64,000 nt of DNA. It comes from an uncultured Gemmatimonadota bacterium. GTDB lineage: Bacteria > Gemmatimonadota > Gemmatimonadetes > Gemmatimonadales > Gemmatimonadaceae. The position numbers were made by a program, and so were the translations under genes. The notes under the pieces were generated by a model. That model worked only from the letters and a program-made list of their open reading frames with translations. It had not been told where the DNA came from and made no database searches. This document shows positions 30,981-39,745 of this stretch, one piece after another (the stretch's first letter is position 1; each line of letters starts with the position of its first letter). The stretch spans positions 1 through 64,000 of the forward strand of contig CADEFN010000011.1 in the NCBI GenBank assembly GCA_902826615.1, given 5' to 3'.

Positions 30981-31065
30981 TGCCAACTTGTCATGTTGAC
31001 GCGGGTGCACGGCGTACGGTAGTCTTCGGGTGTGGGGCGGTGAGGCCCCGCGCAAGGAAGGACGA
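30981..31065 (+). promoter_or_regulatory. Operator-promoter-leader module 7
   Basis: Operator TGCCAACTTGTCA at 30981-30993. -35 TTGACG at 30996-31001, 18-bp spacer, -10 TAGTCT at 31020-31025. Hairpin GGGGC-GGTGAG-GCCCC at 31034-31049, then AAGGAAGGACGA, ATG at 31071. Operator sequence identical to modules 1 and 4. Confidence 0.88.
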
Positions 31066-31070
31066 CTCCG

Positions 31071-31556
31071 ATGACGACGACGACTGCGACCGGACGCTAC
31101 GCCAAGTACCAGACGCCCGAGGAGCAGGGCCGGATGCGCCGACTGGCGGAGGCGCTGGAGTACAACGCCGATCAGGTCGACGCGCTGGCCGACCAGATCG
31201 AGCAGTGGGGCGAGACGCCCTCGGCGCGCGGCGCGCTCGGCCCGATCGCGAAGGCGCGCGAGTGCTCCGACCGGCTCCGGAGCGCGATCGCCGGGGTCTA
31301 CCGGGGCCGCACGACCGACACCCGGTTCTGGAGCATGCAGCGCGAACTCGACGGCGTGGGCTACGCGATGATGCACGCGCTCGGTGAGTTTGACCGCGAG
31401 CGCGAGGGCGTGCTGAACGAGGGTGGCGGCGCCGCGATGTGCCGCTCCAACGCGCGCGTGGCGGCATCCGGCCTGCGCGTCGTGGCGAGCGGGCACCGGG
31501 TGCACGCGCAGATCGCCCGGGGCATCGCCAACGGCGACCACGTGTACTTCGGATAG
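31071..31556 (+). CDS. Hypothetical helical protein under module 7
   Basis: 161 residues, largely alpha-helical (EEQGRMRRLAEALEYNADQV, ALADQIEQWGE) with a C-terminal VAASGLRVVASGHRVHAQIARG. Could be a small structural or regulatory protein. Unrecognised. Confidence 0.75.
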   Translation: MTTTTATGRYAKYQTPEEQGRMRRLAEALEYNADQVDALADQIEQWGETPSARGALGPIAKARECSDRLRSAIAGVYRGRTTDTRFWSMQRELDGVGYAMMHALGEFDREREGVLNEGGGAAMCRSNARVAASGLRVVASGHRVHAQIARGIANGDHVYFG

Positions 31557-31565
31557 GGGGGAGCG

Positions 31566-31970
31566 ATGACGGGCCGAGGGCCAGCCGAGTGCTCGGCTAC
31601 GATGAGTGGGCGGCACGTGTACCGGGTGCTCGGCGGGGGCATCCGGGCATGTGCCTGCGGTGCTCGCGAGGGTGTCTACACCGAGGCGCTGGAGGACGAC
31701 GTACCCCGGGGTCGCGAGGAGACGAGCCAGCAGGCCTTCGACGTGCACCAGCAGTCGGGGCGACGCTCCACCCTCCAGCAGCAGGTCCTCGACTACGTGC
31801 GGGAGCACGGCGGGGCCACCTCGGACGAGGTGGAGGTGGGGCTGGGGCTCACGCACCAGACGGCCTCGGCTCGCATGAACGACCTGAAGCGGGCGAACCT
31901 CGTGGTGAAGTCCGGGGAGCGCCGCCCCACCCGGCAGGGCAGAAACGCCGACGTGTACCGAGCCATCTAG
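31566..31970 (+). CDS. Winged-helix protein with N-terminal Cys segment
   Basis: 134 residues, ATG with GGGGGGAG upstream. CACGAREG in the first third, then LQQQVLDYVREHGGATSDEVEVGLGLTHQTASARMNDLKRANLVVKSG, a clear winged-helix domain similar to phage transcription regulators. Probably DNA binding and a candidate reader of the operators. Confidence 0.75.
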   Translation: MTGRGPAECSATMSGRHVYRVLGGGIRACACGAREGVYTEALEDDVPRGREETSQQAFDVHQQSGRRSTLQQQVLDYVREHGGATSDEVEVGLGLTHQTASARMNDLKRANLVVKSGERRPTRQGRNADVYRAI

Positions 31971-32017
31971 CAGAGGTCCCGTGCGCTGGAGGGCGGGCCT
32001 ATGTAGACTGAGCCCCG

Positions 32018-32611
32018 TCACGGCATGGATGCCGTGTCCGGCTGGAGGCCGAGTTGGGCTCGCAGGGATGCGACTTCCGCTTCGAGGTTACGGATGCGCT
32101 GAGCGGCGCTTCGGTCGAACAGGCGCGCGCACGCTCGGCAATGCCGCTTCCCCGCCTTGCTTGTGTAGGTGTTCTCGCCGTCGTAGGCGTGCCCTCTCGG
32201 GCAGTGCGTCTTTGCGCGGTTAACAGCGCCAGCGTTCGCGACAAGGCCACCGCGCCTCACGTTCTCCGCCAAGGTGACCGGTTCGAGGTGCAGCGGGTTC
32301 ACGCAGCACCGCACCCCACAGAGATGGTCGATCACGAACCCTTCGGGAATCGGCCCGATGTATCTCTCGTACGCCCAGCGGTGCGCGAGTACCGACTTGC
32401 CGTCCGAGAAGATTGCGTACCCGTTCGCTGCGATGTGCCCAACCCAGAGCCAGCAACCGCCCTCGTCGATGTCGACGCGGACCATGAATTTGGCTTCCGG
32501 AGTGGACGGAGCGGCGAGCGGGTCGCCGTAGCGGATCAAGCGCTGGTAGTGCAGCGAGCACAACTCGCGAGCAAGCCGGACGCGGCCACATCCGGCAATC
32601 GAGCAGGTCAA
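32018..32611 (-). CDS. HNH homing-type endonuclease
   Basis: 197 residues. TTG at 32611 is chosen because GGAGGACGA lies just upstream and the protein then begins TCSIAGCGRVRLARELCSLHYQR, a usual zinc-finger opening; a GTG at 32632 would add seven residues. The core has WLWVGHIAANGYAIFSDG, AHRWAYERYIGPIPEG and the HNH motif VIDHLCGVRCCVNPLHLEPVT. A C-terminal CRAC plus coiled coil follows. Opposite to its neighbours, in keeping with a mobile endonuclease. Confidence 0.92.
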   Translation of the reverse strand: MTCSIAGCGRVRLARELCSLHYQRLIRYGDPLAAPSTPEAKFMVRVDIDEGGCWLWVGHIAANGYAIFSDGKSVLAHRWAYERYIGPIPEGFVIDHLCGVRCCVNPLHLEPVTLAENVRRGGLVANAGAVNRAKTHCPRGHAYDGENTYTSKAGKRHCRACARLFDRSAAQRIRNLEAEVASLRAQLGLQPDTASMP

Positions 32612-32656
32612 GGGGTTCGTCCTCCCATGCACCTCGCATGGTAGCGGAAGAGGCTA

Positions 32657-33091
32657 GTTACGGCTCTTAACTTTCGCATCTCCAACGCGACGGCCCTCCG
32701 CCTCGCGGATGCCTTCGACGATGAAGTCAACAAGGGCAGCACCGCGGCGGCGATCGATATCCGTTCGGGAGCGCAGCCTGCCGACCCGGACACGGCGGCG
32801 TCCGGCACCCTGCTCGCCACCTGTACGTTCGCTGACCCGGCCTTCGGGTCCGCCGCCGACGGCAGCCCGGGCGGCGTCATCACCGCCGACACGATCACCG
32901 ACGACTCGTCCGCCGACTCCAACGGAACCGCCGGGTACTTCCGTATCCGCGCGACCGGCACCGGCGCCGACGACGTGGCGGACGGCGAGGTGGGCACCTC
33001 CGGCGCCGACCTCAACATGAACACGGTGTCGATCACCGCTGGCTCCACGGTGAGCATCACGAGCTTCACCGTCACGATGCCGGAGAGCTAG
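32657..33091 (+). CDS. Virion-type beta-rich protein lacking a canonical start codon
   Basis: 144 codons from GTT 32657 (or ACG 32660) to TAG 33089-33091. TALNFRISNATALRLADAFDDEVN, AIDIRSGAQPAD, LLATCTFADPAFG, GYFRIRATG and VSITSFTVTMP match a small phage virion-protein pattern. GGAAGAGG at 32646-32653 precedes it, but neither ATG, GTG nor TTG is present before the conserved part, and TAG closes the frame at 32642. The start may be non-canonical or mutated, next to the HNH insertion. Confidence 0.7.
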   Translation, partial: VTALNFRISNATALRLADAFDDEVNKGSTAAAIDIRSGAQPADPDTAASGTLLATCTFADPAFGSAADGSPGGVITADTITDDSSADSNGTAGYFRIRATGTGADDVADGEVGTSGADLNMNTVSITAGSTVSITSFTVTMPES

Positions 33092-33102
33092 CCGTTCCCA
33101 AC

Positions 33103-33131
33103 GGGGAGGGGTGACCGCACCACCCCTCCCC
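33103..33131 (+). terminator. Strong hairpin between virion genes
   Basis: Perfect 11-bp arms GGGGAGGGGTG (33103-33113) and CACCCCTCCCC (33121-33131), 7-base loop, 12 bases after the preceding stop. No U-tract. Terminator or mRNA-stabilising hairpin. Confidence 0.6.
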
Positions 33132-33161
33132 CCGCCTCTCCCCCCTGCTCGGAGGTTCCTC

Positions 33162-34388
33162 ATGCGCAAGGCACTGCTCTCGGTGCTGCTGCTGGTCGGC
33201 GTCGCGCTGACCTCTCTCACCGTGTTCTCGTGGCTGGAGCCCGGGACCCCACTGTCAGCCGCGGTGTGCAACACGACGGTCCCCCGGGGAGCGATCGCCC
33301 CAGCCGTGCCGGAGTGGTGCGCGCAGCCGCTCGGGGCGATCGACGACACGCACGTCGAGGCCGCCAACGCGTGGCTCGACGACTTCAACCACGGCGACCA
33401 GCACGCCGCCATGGGTGGCCCGTCCGACGCCTACCAGATCAACAACATCGGCGTCCCGGACGCGATCTTCTTCCGGCACAACGACCACTGGATGGTCGAC
33501 CAGCAGGGGCCGACCGATCAGGGCCACTCGATGATGCGGCCCAAGCGCACCTTCACCCGGCAGCCCGACGGCTCCCTCGTTGTCGAGGTGGAGGTGGCGG
33601 ACGCGGGCGGCGGCCCGGACGTGTGGCCGGAGGTGACCGTAACGCACGGGGCCTCCCCGACGACCAACGACCTCTACACGTACGAGGCGTTCGGGGACTC
33701 CCAGACGTTCGGGTGCCGGTTGCAGGAGGGCGGGTTCCCGATCTGCGAGTACCGCCGCAACGGCGGGCGCGTGTTCGAGGCGTCGTTCTTCCAGACGGAC
33801 CACGCGGCTACGTCCTTCGGAGGCTACCCGGAGGCGGCGCCGGGCGCGTGGCGCACCTGCAACGCCACGCAGGACCCCGACGTGCTCTGCCGCAACACGT
33901 TCCGTCTGACGCTGCGCGACACCTCGTTCCGCATCGACGTGAATGGGCAGCGCTTCTTCGAGCAGACCGGTGTGCCGAGCATGGCGGGGTTGCTGGGCAG
34001 CCCCATGTACGTCTACCAGTCGAACAGCCTCTGGCGCGTCGGCGGGATCGTGTTCCGCTCCCACTGGGACCACTTCGCCGTGAACCCGGCGCTTATCGGT
34101 GACGTGACGCCGACGCCAACCACCACGGTGACGCCGACGCCGACCGTCGTCCCCACCCCCACGCCCACCGCGACGGGAACGCCCAGTGCCACTCCTACGG
34201 CGAGTCCGACGCCGAGCCCGACGGCTACTCCGACGCCTACGGGCACTCCGACGGCTACCGTGACGGCCACCCCCACGGCCACGCCGACGCCGCGGCTCTG
34301 CCGGGTGCGCGGCTCCAAGCCGGTGGGTGAGACGGGATGGACGACCGAGCGGTGGTACCTCGTGGACTGCGCCATCTTCAAGAACTAG
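33162..34388 (+). CDS. Secreted protein with Pro/Thr linker
   Basis: 408 residues, ATG at 33162 with GGAGG six bases upstream. An earlier GTG at 33111 has no spacing and lies in the hairpin. Residues 1-31 look like a Sec signal peptide (MRKALLSVLLLVGVALTSL... PLSAA). A concanavalin/LamG-like beta region follows (residues 60-305, several Cys), then a ~70-residue linker of repeating PTPT/TATP units, and a Cys-containing tail. A phage gene with a signal peptide and such a linker is unusual and suggests host-surface display or a moron. Confidence 0.75.
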   Translation: MRKALLSVLLLVGVALTSLTVFSWLEPGTPLSAAVCNTTVPRGAIAPAVPEWCAQPLGAIDDTHVEAANAWLDDFNHGDQHAAMGGPSDAYQINNIGVPDAIFFRHNDHWMVDQQGPTDQGHSMMRPKRTFTRQPDGSLVVEVEVADAGGGPDVWPEVTVTHGASPTTNDLYTYEAFGDSQTFGCRLQEGGFPICEYRRNGGRVFEASFFQTDHAATSFGGYPEAAPGAWRTCNATQDPDVLCRNTFRLTLRDTSFRIDVNGQRFFEQTGVPSMAGLLGSPMYVYQSNSLWRVGGIVFRSHWDHFAVNPALIGDVTPTPTTTVTPTPTVVPTPTPTATGTPSATPTASPTPSPTATPTPTGTPTATVTATPTATPTPRLCRVRGSKPVGETGWTTERWYLVDCAIFKN

Positions 34389-34465
34389 CCCGGGAGGGCT
34401 GACGGGACCTCGCGAGGGGCGGCGGCAGGCCGCCCCTCTGCGCGTCCGGGGGGTACTCTCCGTCC

Positions 34466-35665
34466 ATGCCTGAGCTTCGCTACTACGTCACCCCACTGCT
34501 CGTCGGCAGGCTCCACGGGAACGGCCCTCCGCACCGTACCCACCCGTTCTGGCGCTCGCGCCTCAACCCGGATGGCGCGCCCGCGGCGCGAGTGGGAATC
34601 ATGCCCTTCGGGGCATCGAGCGTGGGCCTCCTCGCCGTCATCGCCGAGGTGCCCGAGTTGGAGGCGTTCGGCGCGCAGGCGGTGGAGGTGGGAAGCGGGC
34701 GGATCGGGGTGACCGGGCGCTCTCGCATCCGCGCGGTGCTGGGGGACGACCTGCTCCCACCGGGACTCTCGATCGCGGACGGCGGGACCGACGCACTGCG
34801 CTCGCTGGGCAAGGTCGCGCAACTGGCGCAGCGGGCACACGGGCAGTTCCAGCGCGAGCTTGCTGTCGCCGACCGGACGCGCTTCGCGGATCTCGGTGGG
34901 CGGTGGGCAGCGCTCCGGGACGAGCCGGACGCGCGTGTGCGCCTCGACGCTGCGCTCGCTCTCTGGGGTGACCGGGACCTCCTGATCGGCGGGGTGCATC
35001 TCGGGATCGGGCCGCGCATCCGTGGTGGCGCGCTGCCGTTTACCGATGCCTTCACCAACACGAACGGGACGGACCTGTCCGACCACAACGTCCTGTGGGT
35101 GCCTACCGATGGCGTCGACTGGACGATCCAGTCCAATCAGGCGCAGGTCCCCGGCACCGACACGGTTCGCCTCATGTACTGGGACGAGACGTGGGACGAC
35201 GACCAGTACGTCGGCCTCGATGCCTCGCTGGACGGCAACTACTCGCAGGGTCCTGCCGTGCGCTTGCAGGCGTCGGGTATCAACGGGCAGACGTTGCAGG
35301 TGGAGTTCTCCTCGGGCGTCTACCTGTCCGAGTACGTGTCCGGCACGGGCACGGACCTCGACTCGTTCGTGGTGTTCCCCGGGACACCCTACGCGCTGGA
35401 GTTGCGCGTCGAGGGGGCAAACTACGAGGGGCTGGTGGGCTCGCCGCTCGTTTCGGAGCTTGCCGCCACGGACTCGACCTACACGTCCGGCAAGGGTGGG
35501 ATCTCGGGCTACTGGGACGGCAACGGATCGGTGCTGGTCCGCATCGACAACGCCTACGGCGGGAACATCGCCGGGGCCGTGCGCGCGCTCACCGCCTTCC
35601 GCTGGCGCAATGACGACGGCGACGAGGACGCGGCCACGTGGCTCCGCGCTGAGAACACCAACTGA
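34466..35665 (+). CDS. Virion-associated protein with C-terminal lectin-like domain
   Basis: 399 residues. TACTCT ends six bases before the ATG and no Shine-Dalgarno is seen, so the mRNA may be leaderless. The N-terminal ~190 residues are an unrecognised alpha/beta domain (VGIMPFGASSVGLLAVIAEV). The C-terminal part from FTDAFTNTNGTDLSDHN to RIDNAYGG is a concanavalin-like beta sandwich, as in phage fibre or appendage proteins. Ends overlapping the next ATG. Confidence 0.7.
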   Translation: MPELRYYVTPLLVGRLHGNGPPHRTHPFWRSRLNPDGAPAARVGIMPFGASSVGLLAVIAEVPELEAFGAQAVEVGSGRIGVTGRSRIRAVLGDDLLPPGLSIADGGTDALRSLGKVAQLAQRAHGQFQRELAVADRTRFADLGGRWAALRDEPDARVRLDAALALWGDRDLLIGGVHLGIGPRIRGGALPFTDAFTNTNGTDLSDHNVLWVPTDGVDWTIQSNQAQVPGTDTVRLMYWDETWDDDQYVGLDASLDGNYSQGPAVRLQASGINGQTLQVEFSSGVYLSEYVSGTGTDLDSFVVFPGTPYALELRVEGANYEGLVGSPLVSELAATDSTYTSGKGGISGYWDGNGSVLVRIDNAYGGNIAGAVRALTAFRWRNDDGDEDAATWLRAENTN

Positions 35666-38250
35666 TGGTCGCCGTACCTGTCTCTACGCCGGTCCGTATC
35701 CGCTTCGGGACCGAGATCACCGGAGCGGACCCGCCGTCTGAGGCGTTCGCCTGCCAGTGGCGCCCCGCCTCCGGGGTGTGGGCGCTCCTCGGGAAGCGCA
35801 TCCTCCCGACCGTCCTGAGTGTCACGCCCACCTCGGACAACACGGACGGCACCAGCGTCGCCGTGAACATGCCCGCCACGGTGAACGCGGGCGACCTGCT
35901 GATCATGCTCGTCTCCAAGGACGGCACGGGCGCGATCTCCGACGTGACGGACTGGACGGCCCTCTGGGCCTCGTCGTCCTCCGGGGCCAGCAACTTCCGC
36001 GCCTTCGCGAAGAGCGCCGTCGGCAACGAGGACGGTACGACCGTCTCCGTCTCCTTCGGGGCTGCCTCCGAGACGGCTGCCGCGCAGGTGATCCGCATTC
36101 AGGCGGGCACGTGGACGGGGACCATCGGGGACATTCAGGTCGGCACGACCGCGACGGGCACGTCCAACAGCCCCAACCCGCCCTCCGTCACCCCGGCGTC
36201 CACGATGGTCGCGTTGGCGATCGCCTGCTACGGAGCGGACGACGACGACGATGCCTCCGCCTACCCGTACAGCGACGGCACCAACACGTACACGGAGTCG
36301 GGCACCGGCACCGCCTCCTGCTCGGTCGGTTCCTCCACGACCGGTGTGGACACGGGCTCGGCGGTCGACCCCGGCACGTTCACGATGGCAGCGTCGGAGG
36401 AGTGGGCGGCCCAGACGATCATCGTCCCCGGCGCACTCCCCTGCGTGGAGCTTGCCGCCTCCTCGCACATCACGGCGTCCGGCGAGAACACGACGGAGCA
36501 ACTGACCACCACGACGGGCACGTTCGTCGGCGGGCGGATCTCCGACGACGAGAACCCGGCGGATGCGGTCGACGTGGGCGAGGGCGTCCGCGAGGACGAG
36601 TTCTCCATCCGCCTGACCGGCAACGCGGTCGGTGGCGTGGTGTACGAACTGCGGCTGGTCCTCTCGGACGGGACCGCCTTCGACACCTACGACGTGACGC
36701 CGCTGATCACGCTCGCGCAGGTGGGGAGCGGCACACCCTCCCTGCCATCGCTCGTCGCCTCCGGGGCGGGTGACCACACCGGCGCCGGGGCGATCGAGGG
36801 CGACGGCGCCCCGACGCTGCCCTCGCTGCTGTCCGCCGGGACGGGCGTCATGCAGCCCTCCGGTACGGGCGCGCCCGTGGCGCCCTCGCTCGTGGCCGCG
36901 GGCGCCGCGCTGCACGCGCAGTCCGCGAGCGGCGCCGCCACGCTGCCGGGCCTCACCGCCTCGGGTAGCGGCGTCATGCAGCCAAGCGGTTCCGGCGACC
37001 CTGCCCTCGGCGCACTGTCCGCCGCGGGCACCGGGGTCAACACGTTCCCCGGGTCGGGCGCGGGCACGCTCGGCGCGCTCACCGCCTCCGGCTCCGCCGT
37101 GATGCACCCGGATGGCGCCGGGGCGCCGGTGCTCCCGGGCATCGGTTCCGCCGGGGTAGGCGTTCACGCGCAGGCCGCCGCCGGAGATCCGACGCTCCCG
37201 GGGCTCACCGCCTCGGGCGCCGCCGTCATGGTCCCCGAGGGAGACGGCGCCTCCACGCTGCCCTCGCTGCTCGCTGCGGGCACCGCCCTCATGCAGCCCA
37301 GTGGGGCGGGCGACCCGACGCTTCCCTCCCTCGTCTCCGGGGCGGAGGCGACAAGCGGCTTCTCGTCCACCGGAGCGGCCACACTCTCGGGCCTCACGGC
37401 GTCCGGCTCGGCCCTCATGCAGCCCAGTGGGGCGGGCGACCCGACGCTGCCGGGCCTCACGGCGTCCGGGTCGGCCCTCCAGACGCACGCGGCGTCGGGC
37501 GCCCCCACGCTGCCCCCGCTGCTCGCAGCAGGCGTCGGGCTCATGCCCGCGGACGGCGCCGGGGACGCCACACTCCCCGCACTCCTCGCCGCCGGGAGTG
37601 GCGCGCAGGTGTTCACGTCGAGCGGGGACGCCACGCTTCCCGCGCTCGTCGCGGACGGTGCGGGGGAGCAGGCCAGCGGGATCCCGGAGGGGGACGGCGA
37701 CGCCACCCTCCCCGGCATGACCGCCTCCGGGGCGGGCATCCAGCACCCCCGGGGCGCAGGCGCCGGGACGCTCCCGGGCATGTCCGGATCAGGCAGTGGG
37801 TTTACGCCCATCACGCAGCAGCCCGCCGCACCCGTGGCCGGTGGCTGGCAGGGACGCGGCTACACGCGCCAGCCGGAGCCCTACCCCCTGCCCGCCCCGC
37901 GGATCGCCTCCGGCGGCGGGCGCCTCGCTGCTCTCGGGGCGCGTGGGGCCGGAGCGAGCGTCAAGCCACGGCGCGACGGGGCGGTCGCCGCCTACCTGCC
38001 CGGCCTGACGGCCTCAGGGGCCGCTCACCTCGCTGCGGACGCCAACGGGGCGGTAGCACTGCCCGCGATGTTCTCGGGCGGTCAGGGTGGCGTCACGTGG
38101 CCCCAGCGCCCGCGCGCGGGGACGCCGATCCTGTCCGGGGGCGGCACGGCTCTCGTCACCGAGTGGCCCCCCGAGGTGCTGGAGCGCCGCCGGGTGATCG
38201 CGCAGGAGGACGAGGAACTGCTGGCCCTCATCATGAGCGGGGCGATCTAG
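35665..38250 (+). CDS. Large repeat-rich tail-fibre-like protein
   Basis: 861 residues. The N-terminal ~250 residues hold a beta-rich domain (VLSVTPTSDNTDGTSVAVNMP, GDLLIMLVSKDG). Residues ~352-712 consist of about 17 tandem repeats of ~21 residues, core AGDPTLPGLTASGSALMQPSG, probably a beta-structured fibre shaft. Two degenerate copies sit near the C-terminus (AYLPGLTASGAAHLAADA). Ends with an acidic helix. It is between portal and MuF genes, so it is likely an appendage. Confidence 0.78.
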   Translation: MVAVPVSTPVRIRFGTEITGADPPSEAFACQWRPASGVWALLGKRILPTVLSVTPTSDNTDGTSVAVNMPATVNAGDLLIMLVSKDGTGAISDVTDWTALWASSSSGASNFRAFAKSAVGNEDGTTVSVSFGAASETAAAQVIRIQAGTWTGTIGDIQVGTTATGTSNSPNPPSVTPASTMVALAIACYGADDDDDASAYPYSDGTNTYTESGTGTASCSVGSSTTGVDTGSAVDPGTFTMAASEEWAAQTIIVPGALPCVELAASSHITASGENTTEQLTTTTGTFVGGRISDDENPADAVDVGEGVREDEFSIRLTGNAVGGVVYELRLVLSDGTAFDTYDVTPLITLAQVGSGTPSLPSLVASGAGDHTGAGAIEGDGAPTLPSLLSAGTGVMQPSGTGAPVAPSLVAAGAALHAQSASGAATLPGLTASGSGVMQPSGSGDPALGALSAAGTGVNTFPGSGAGTLGALTASGSAVMHPDGAGAPVLPGIGSAGVGVHAQAAAGDPTLPGLTASGAAVMVPEGDGASTLPSLLAAGTALMQPSGAGDPTLPSLVSGAEATSGFSSTGAATLSGLTASGSALMQPSGAGDPTLPGLTASGSALQTHAASGAPTLPPLLAAGVGLMPADGAGDATLPALLAAGSGAQVFTSSGDATLPALVADGAGEQASGIPEGDGDATLPGMTASGAGIQHPRGAGAGTLPGMSGSGSGFTPITQQPAAPVAGGWQGRGYTRQPEPYPLPAPRIASGGGRLAALGARGAGASVKPRRDGAVAAYLPGLTASGAAHLAADANGAVALPAMFSGGQGGVTWPQRPRAGTPILSGGGTALVTEWPPEVLERRRVIAQEDEELLALIMSGAI
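36720..37800 (+). repeat. Protein-coding tandem repeats, about 17 units of ~63 bp
   Basis: The frame encodes consecutive units of the form (A/S)G(D/A)(P/A)TLP(G/S)L(T/L)A(S/A)G(S/T)(A/G)(L/V)MQPSG. Some units are nearly identical at DNA level (around 37290-37460), pointing to recent recombination or slippage. Confidence 0.85.
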
Positions 38251-38253
38251 CCG

Positions 38254-39039
38254 GTGGACCTCACGCTCGTCCTCTACGACGACTCGTTCTGGCGGTCCTT
38301 CCGGGACGCGCTCGTGCGCCGTGCCCGCCCCCTCTTCCGCGAAGTGTTCCTCGTCGGGGCCGCGCTGGGCGCCAACGAGGAACCTGCCGCGATCTCCGCC
38401 GTGAAGAGCGCGTCCGCGCTGGGGACGCTGATCGGCCTCGCCGCCGACCTCCCCGCCGTGGAGCTTGCCGCCATCCTCTACAAAGCGGGCGACTACCCGG
38501 GCGTCTCCGACTTCCAGCCGGAGCCGGGGCCGGACGGCCTCACCGTCCTCCCATTCGACTTCGAGGCGATCGCCGCCGCGAGCGACCAGATCATCGACGC
38601 CTACACGGACCGGTGGTGGCTCGCGCTGGAGGACACGACGCGCGAGGGCCTGCGCCGCGTGATCCGCCGCGCCGCCGACGAGGGGCTGACGATCGAGCAG
38701 GTGATGCGCGAGATCGAGCCCATGTTCGGCAAGACGCGGGCGCAGCGGATCGCCGTCTCGGAGGTCACCAACCTGCTCGGGCAGGGCGCGCAGGAGACGT
38801 ACCGGCAGGCTGGCTTCGGCGCGTGGATCTGGCGCACCGTCCGGGACGCCCGCGTCGACCCCGTGTGCGCCAAGCTCGCCGTCGACTCCGACCCCATGCA
38901 CGGCGGGACGCCGTTCCCGATGACGCGGCAGTTCGAGCGGGCGCACGTGGGATGCCGCTGCTGGCCCGTCCCGGCGGGAGACGTGATCCCCAACGCCGCT
39001 ACCGGGGCGGGGCCGTCACCGTCGTTCGGTTTCCCATAG
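38254..39039 (+). CDS. MuF-like head morphogenesis protein
   Basis: 261 residues from GTG. The C-terminal region RAQRIAVSEVTNLLGQGAQETYRQAGFGAWIWRTVRDARVDPVCAKL and HVGCRCWPVP is the phage Mu gpF/SPP1 gp7 signature (PF04233). Minor head protein that binds portal during assembly and may be ejected. In most phages it directly follows the portal; here it is 10 kb away, separated by appendage genes. Confidence 0.88.
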   Translation: MDLTLVLYDDSFWRSFRDALVRRARPLFREVFLVGAALGANEEPAAISAVKSASALGTLIGLAADLPAVELAAILYKAGDYPGVSDFQPEPGPDGLTVLPFDFEAIAAASDQIIDAYTDRWWLALEDTTREGLRRVIRRAADEGLTIEQVMREIEPMFGKTRAQRIAVSEVTNLLGQGAQETYRQAGFGAWIWRTVRDARVDPVCAKLAVDSDPMHGGTPFPMTRQFERAHVGCRCWPVPAGDVIPNAATGAGPSPSFGFP

Positions 39040-39324
39040 GCGGCGCAGCAGGTCCCGCACCGCGCGGGCCGCCTCGGCCTGCTCGGGCGTCGGTGGTCCC
39101 TCGTGGTAGGGCACCCATTCGGCGTGTACGCGGCGGTTGTTGCAGAGGCCGTGGGCGCCGACCACGCGGTACCCGGACCCGGCGCGCCGGACGTGCTCGC
39201 GGGTCAGCCCCGTGGGGTCCCGGGGCGTCCCCCGGTACTCTCGCCCGCACCACCAGCAGTGTGCGCTCCAGCAGACGCGGCAGAGCGCGTGGGCCTTTTC
39301 CTTGCGGACGCCGCGGTGCTTCAC
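39016..39324 (-). CDS. Small HNH-like / Cys-rich protein
   Basis: 102 residues, ATG overlapping the upstream stop. CRVCWSAHCWWCGREYRG, TREHV and GAHGLCNNRRVHAEW resemble compact recombination-endonuclease-VII or HNH folds (two Cys pairs with His). Last gene of the reverse operon; overlaps the MuF gene's 3' end. Enzymatic role unproven. Confidence 0.65.
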   Translation of the reverse strand: MKHRGVRKEKAHALCRVCWSAHCWWCGREYRGTPRDPTGLTREHVRRAGSGYRVVGAHGLCNNRRVHAEWVPYHEGPPTPEQAEAARAVRDLLRRLWETERR

Positions 39325-39452
39325 CCCCGCGAGCGGGGGAGCGCTTCGGGGTGAGCCTTACTCCAGCAGGTGTAGTGCCAGCAGGGGGAGCCGGTGTGCG
39401 CCGGGTGCTCGTAGTCAAAGGGCTCGCCGCACCCGGCGCACCGGCACTTCAC
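39321..39452 (-). CDS. 43-residue zinc-ribbon protein
   Basis: GTG at 39452 overlaps the preceding TGA, and its stop overlaps the next ATG. CRCAGCGEPFDYEH...CWHYTCWSK forms a CxxC...CxxxxC site with His. A longer upstream extension exists but overlaps the previous gene. Confidence 0.6.
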   Translation of the reverse strand: MKCRCAGCGEPFDYEHPAHTGSPCWHYTCWSKAHPEALPRSRG

Positions 39453-39745
39453 AGTCGCACTGTTTCCGCACCCCCCGGGTACGTGATCTGGACCACGATC
39501 CCCGGCCACTCTACCCAGAGCGCACGCGTGTCGCGAGTGGAGATGAGCGCGGCGTGGTCACCGTCGTGCGCATGGAACCGCACGCATTCGGCGTCGCCCC
39601 GCCGCGACCCGCACTGCTCCCGAGGGCGGGCCATCGGTCCACACCGGACGCACTCAAGCGTGTGCGTTCCGTAGCGATGCCGCCGGTTGCCCGCCCGTGA
39701 GTGCCCGCATGGCAGGGACCGCTCCACCGTGCGCTCGGTCGTCAT
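39449..39745 (-). CDS. Cys/His-rich hypothetical protein
   Basis: 98 residues, ATG at 39745 (GTG 39748 possible). CGHSRAGNRRHRYGTHTLECVRCG and CGSRRGDAECVRFHAHDGDH suggest two metal sites. Coupled on both sides within the reverse operon. Confidence 0.66.
   Translation of the reverse strand: MTTERTVERSLPCGHSRAGNRRHRYGTHTLECVRCGPMARPREQCGSRRGDAECVRFHAHDGDHAALISTRDTRALWVEWPGIVVQITYPGGAETVRL

Noticed and set aside
35554-37746. 730-codon reverse-strand frame with repeats
   Set aside because: Its repeats are just the antisense of the forward fibre repeats.
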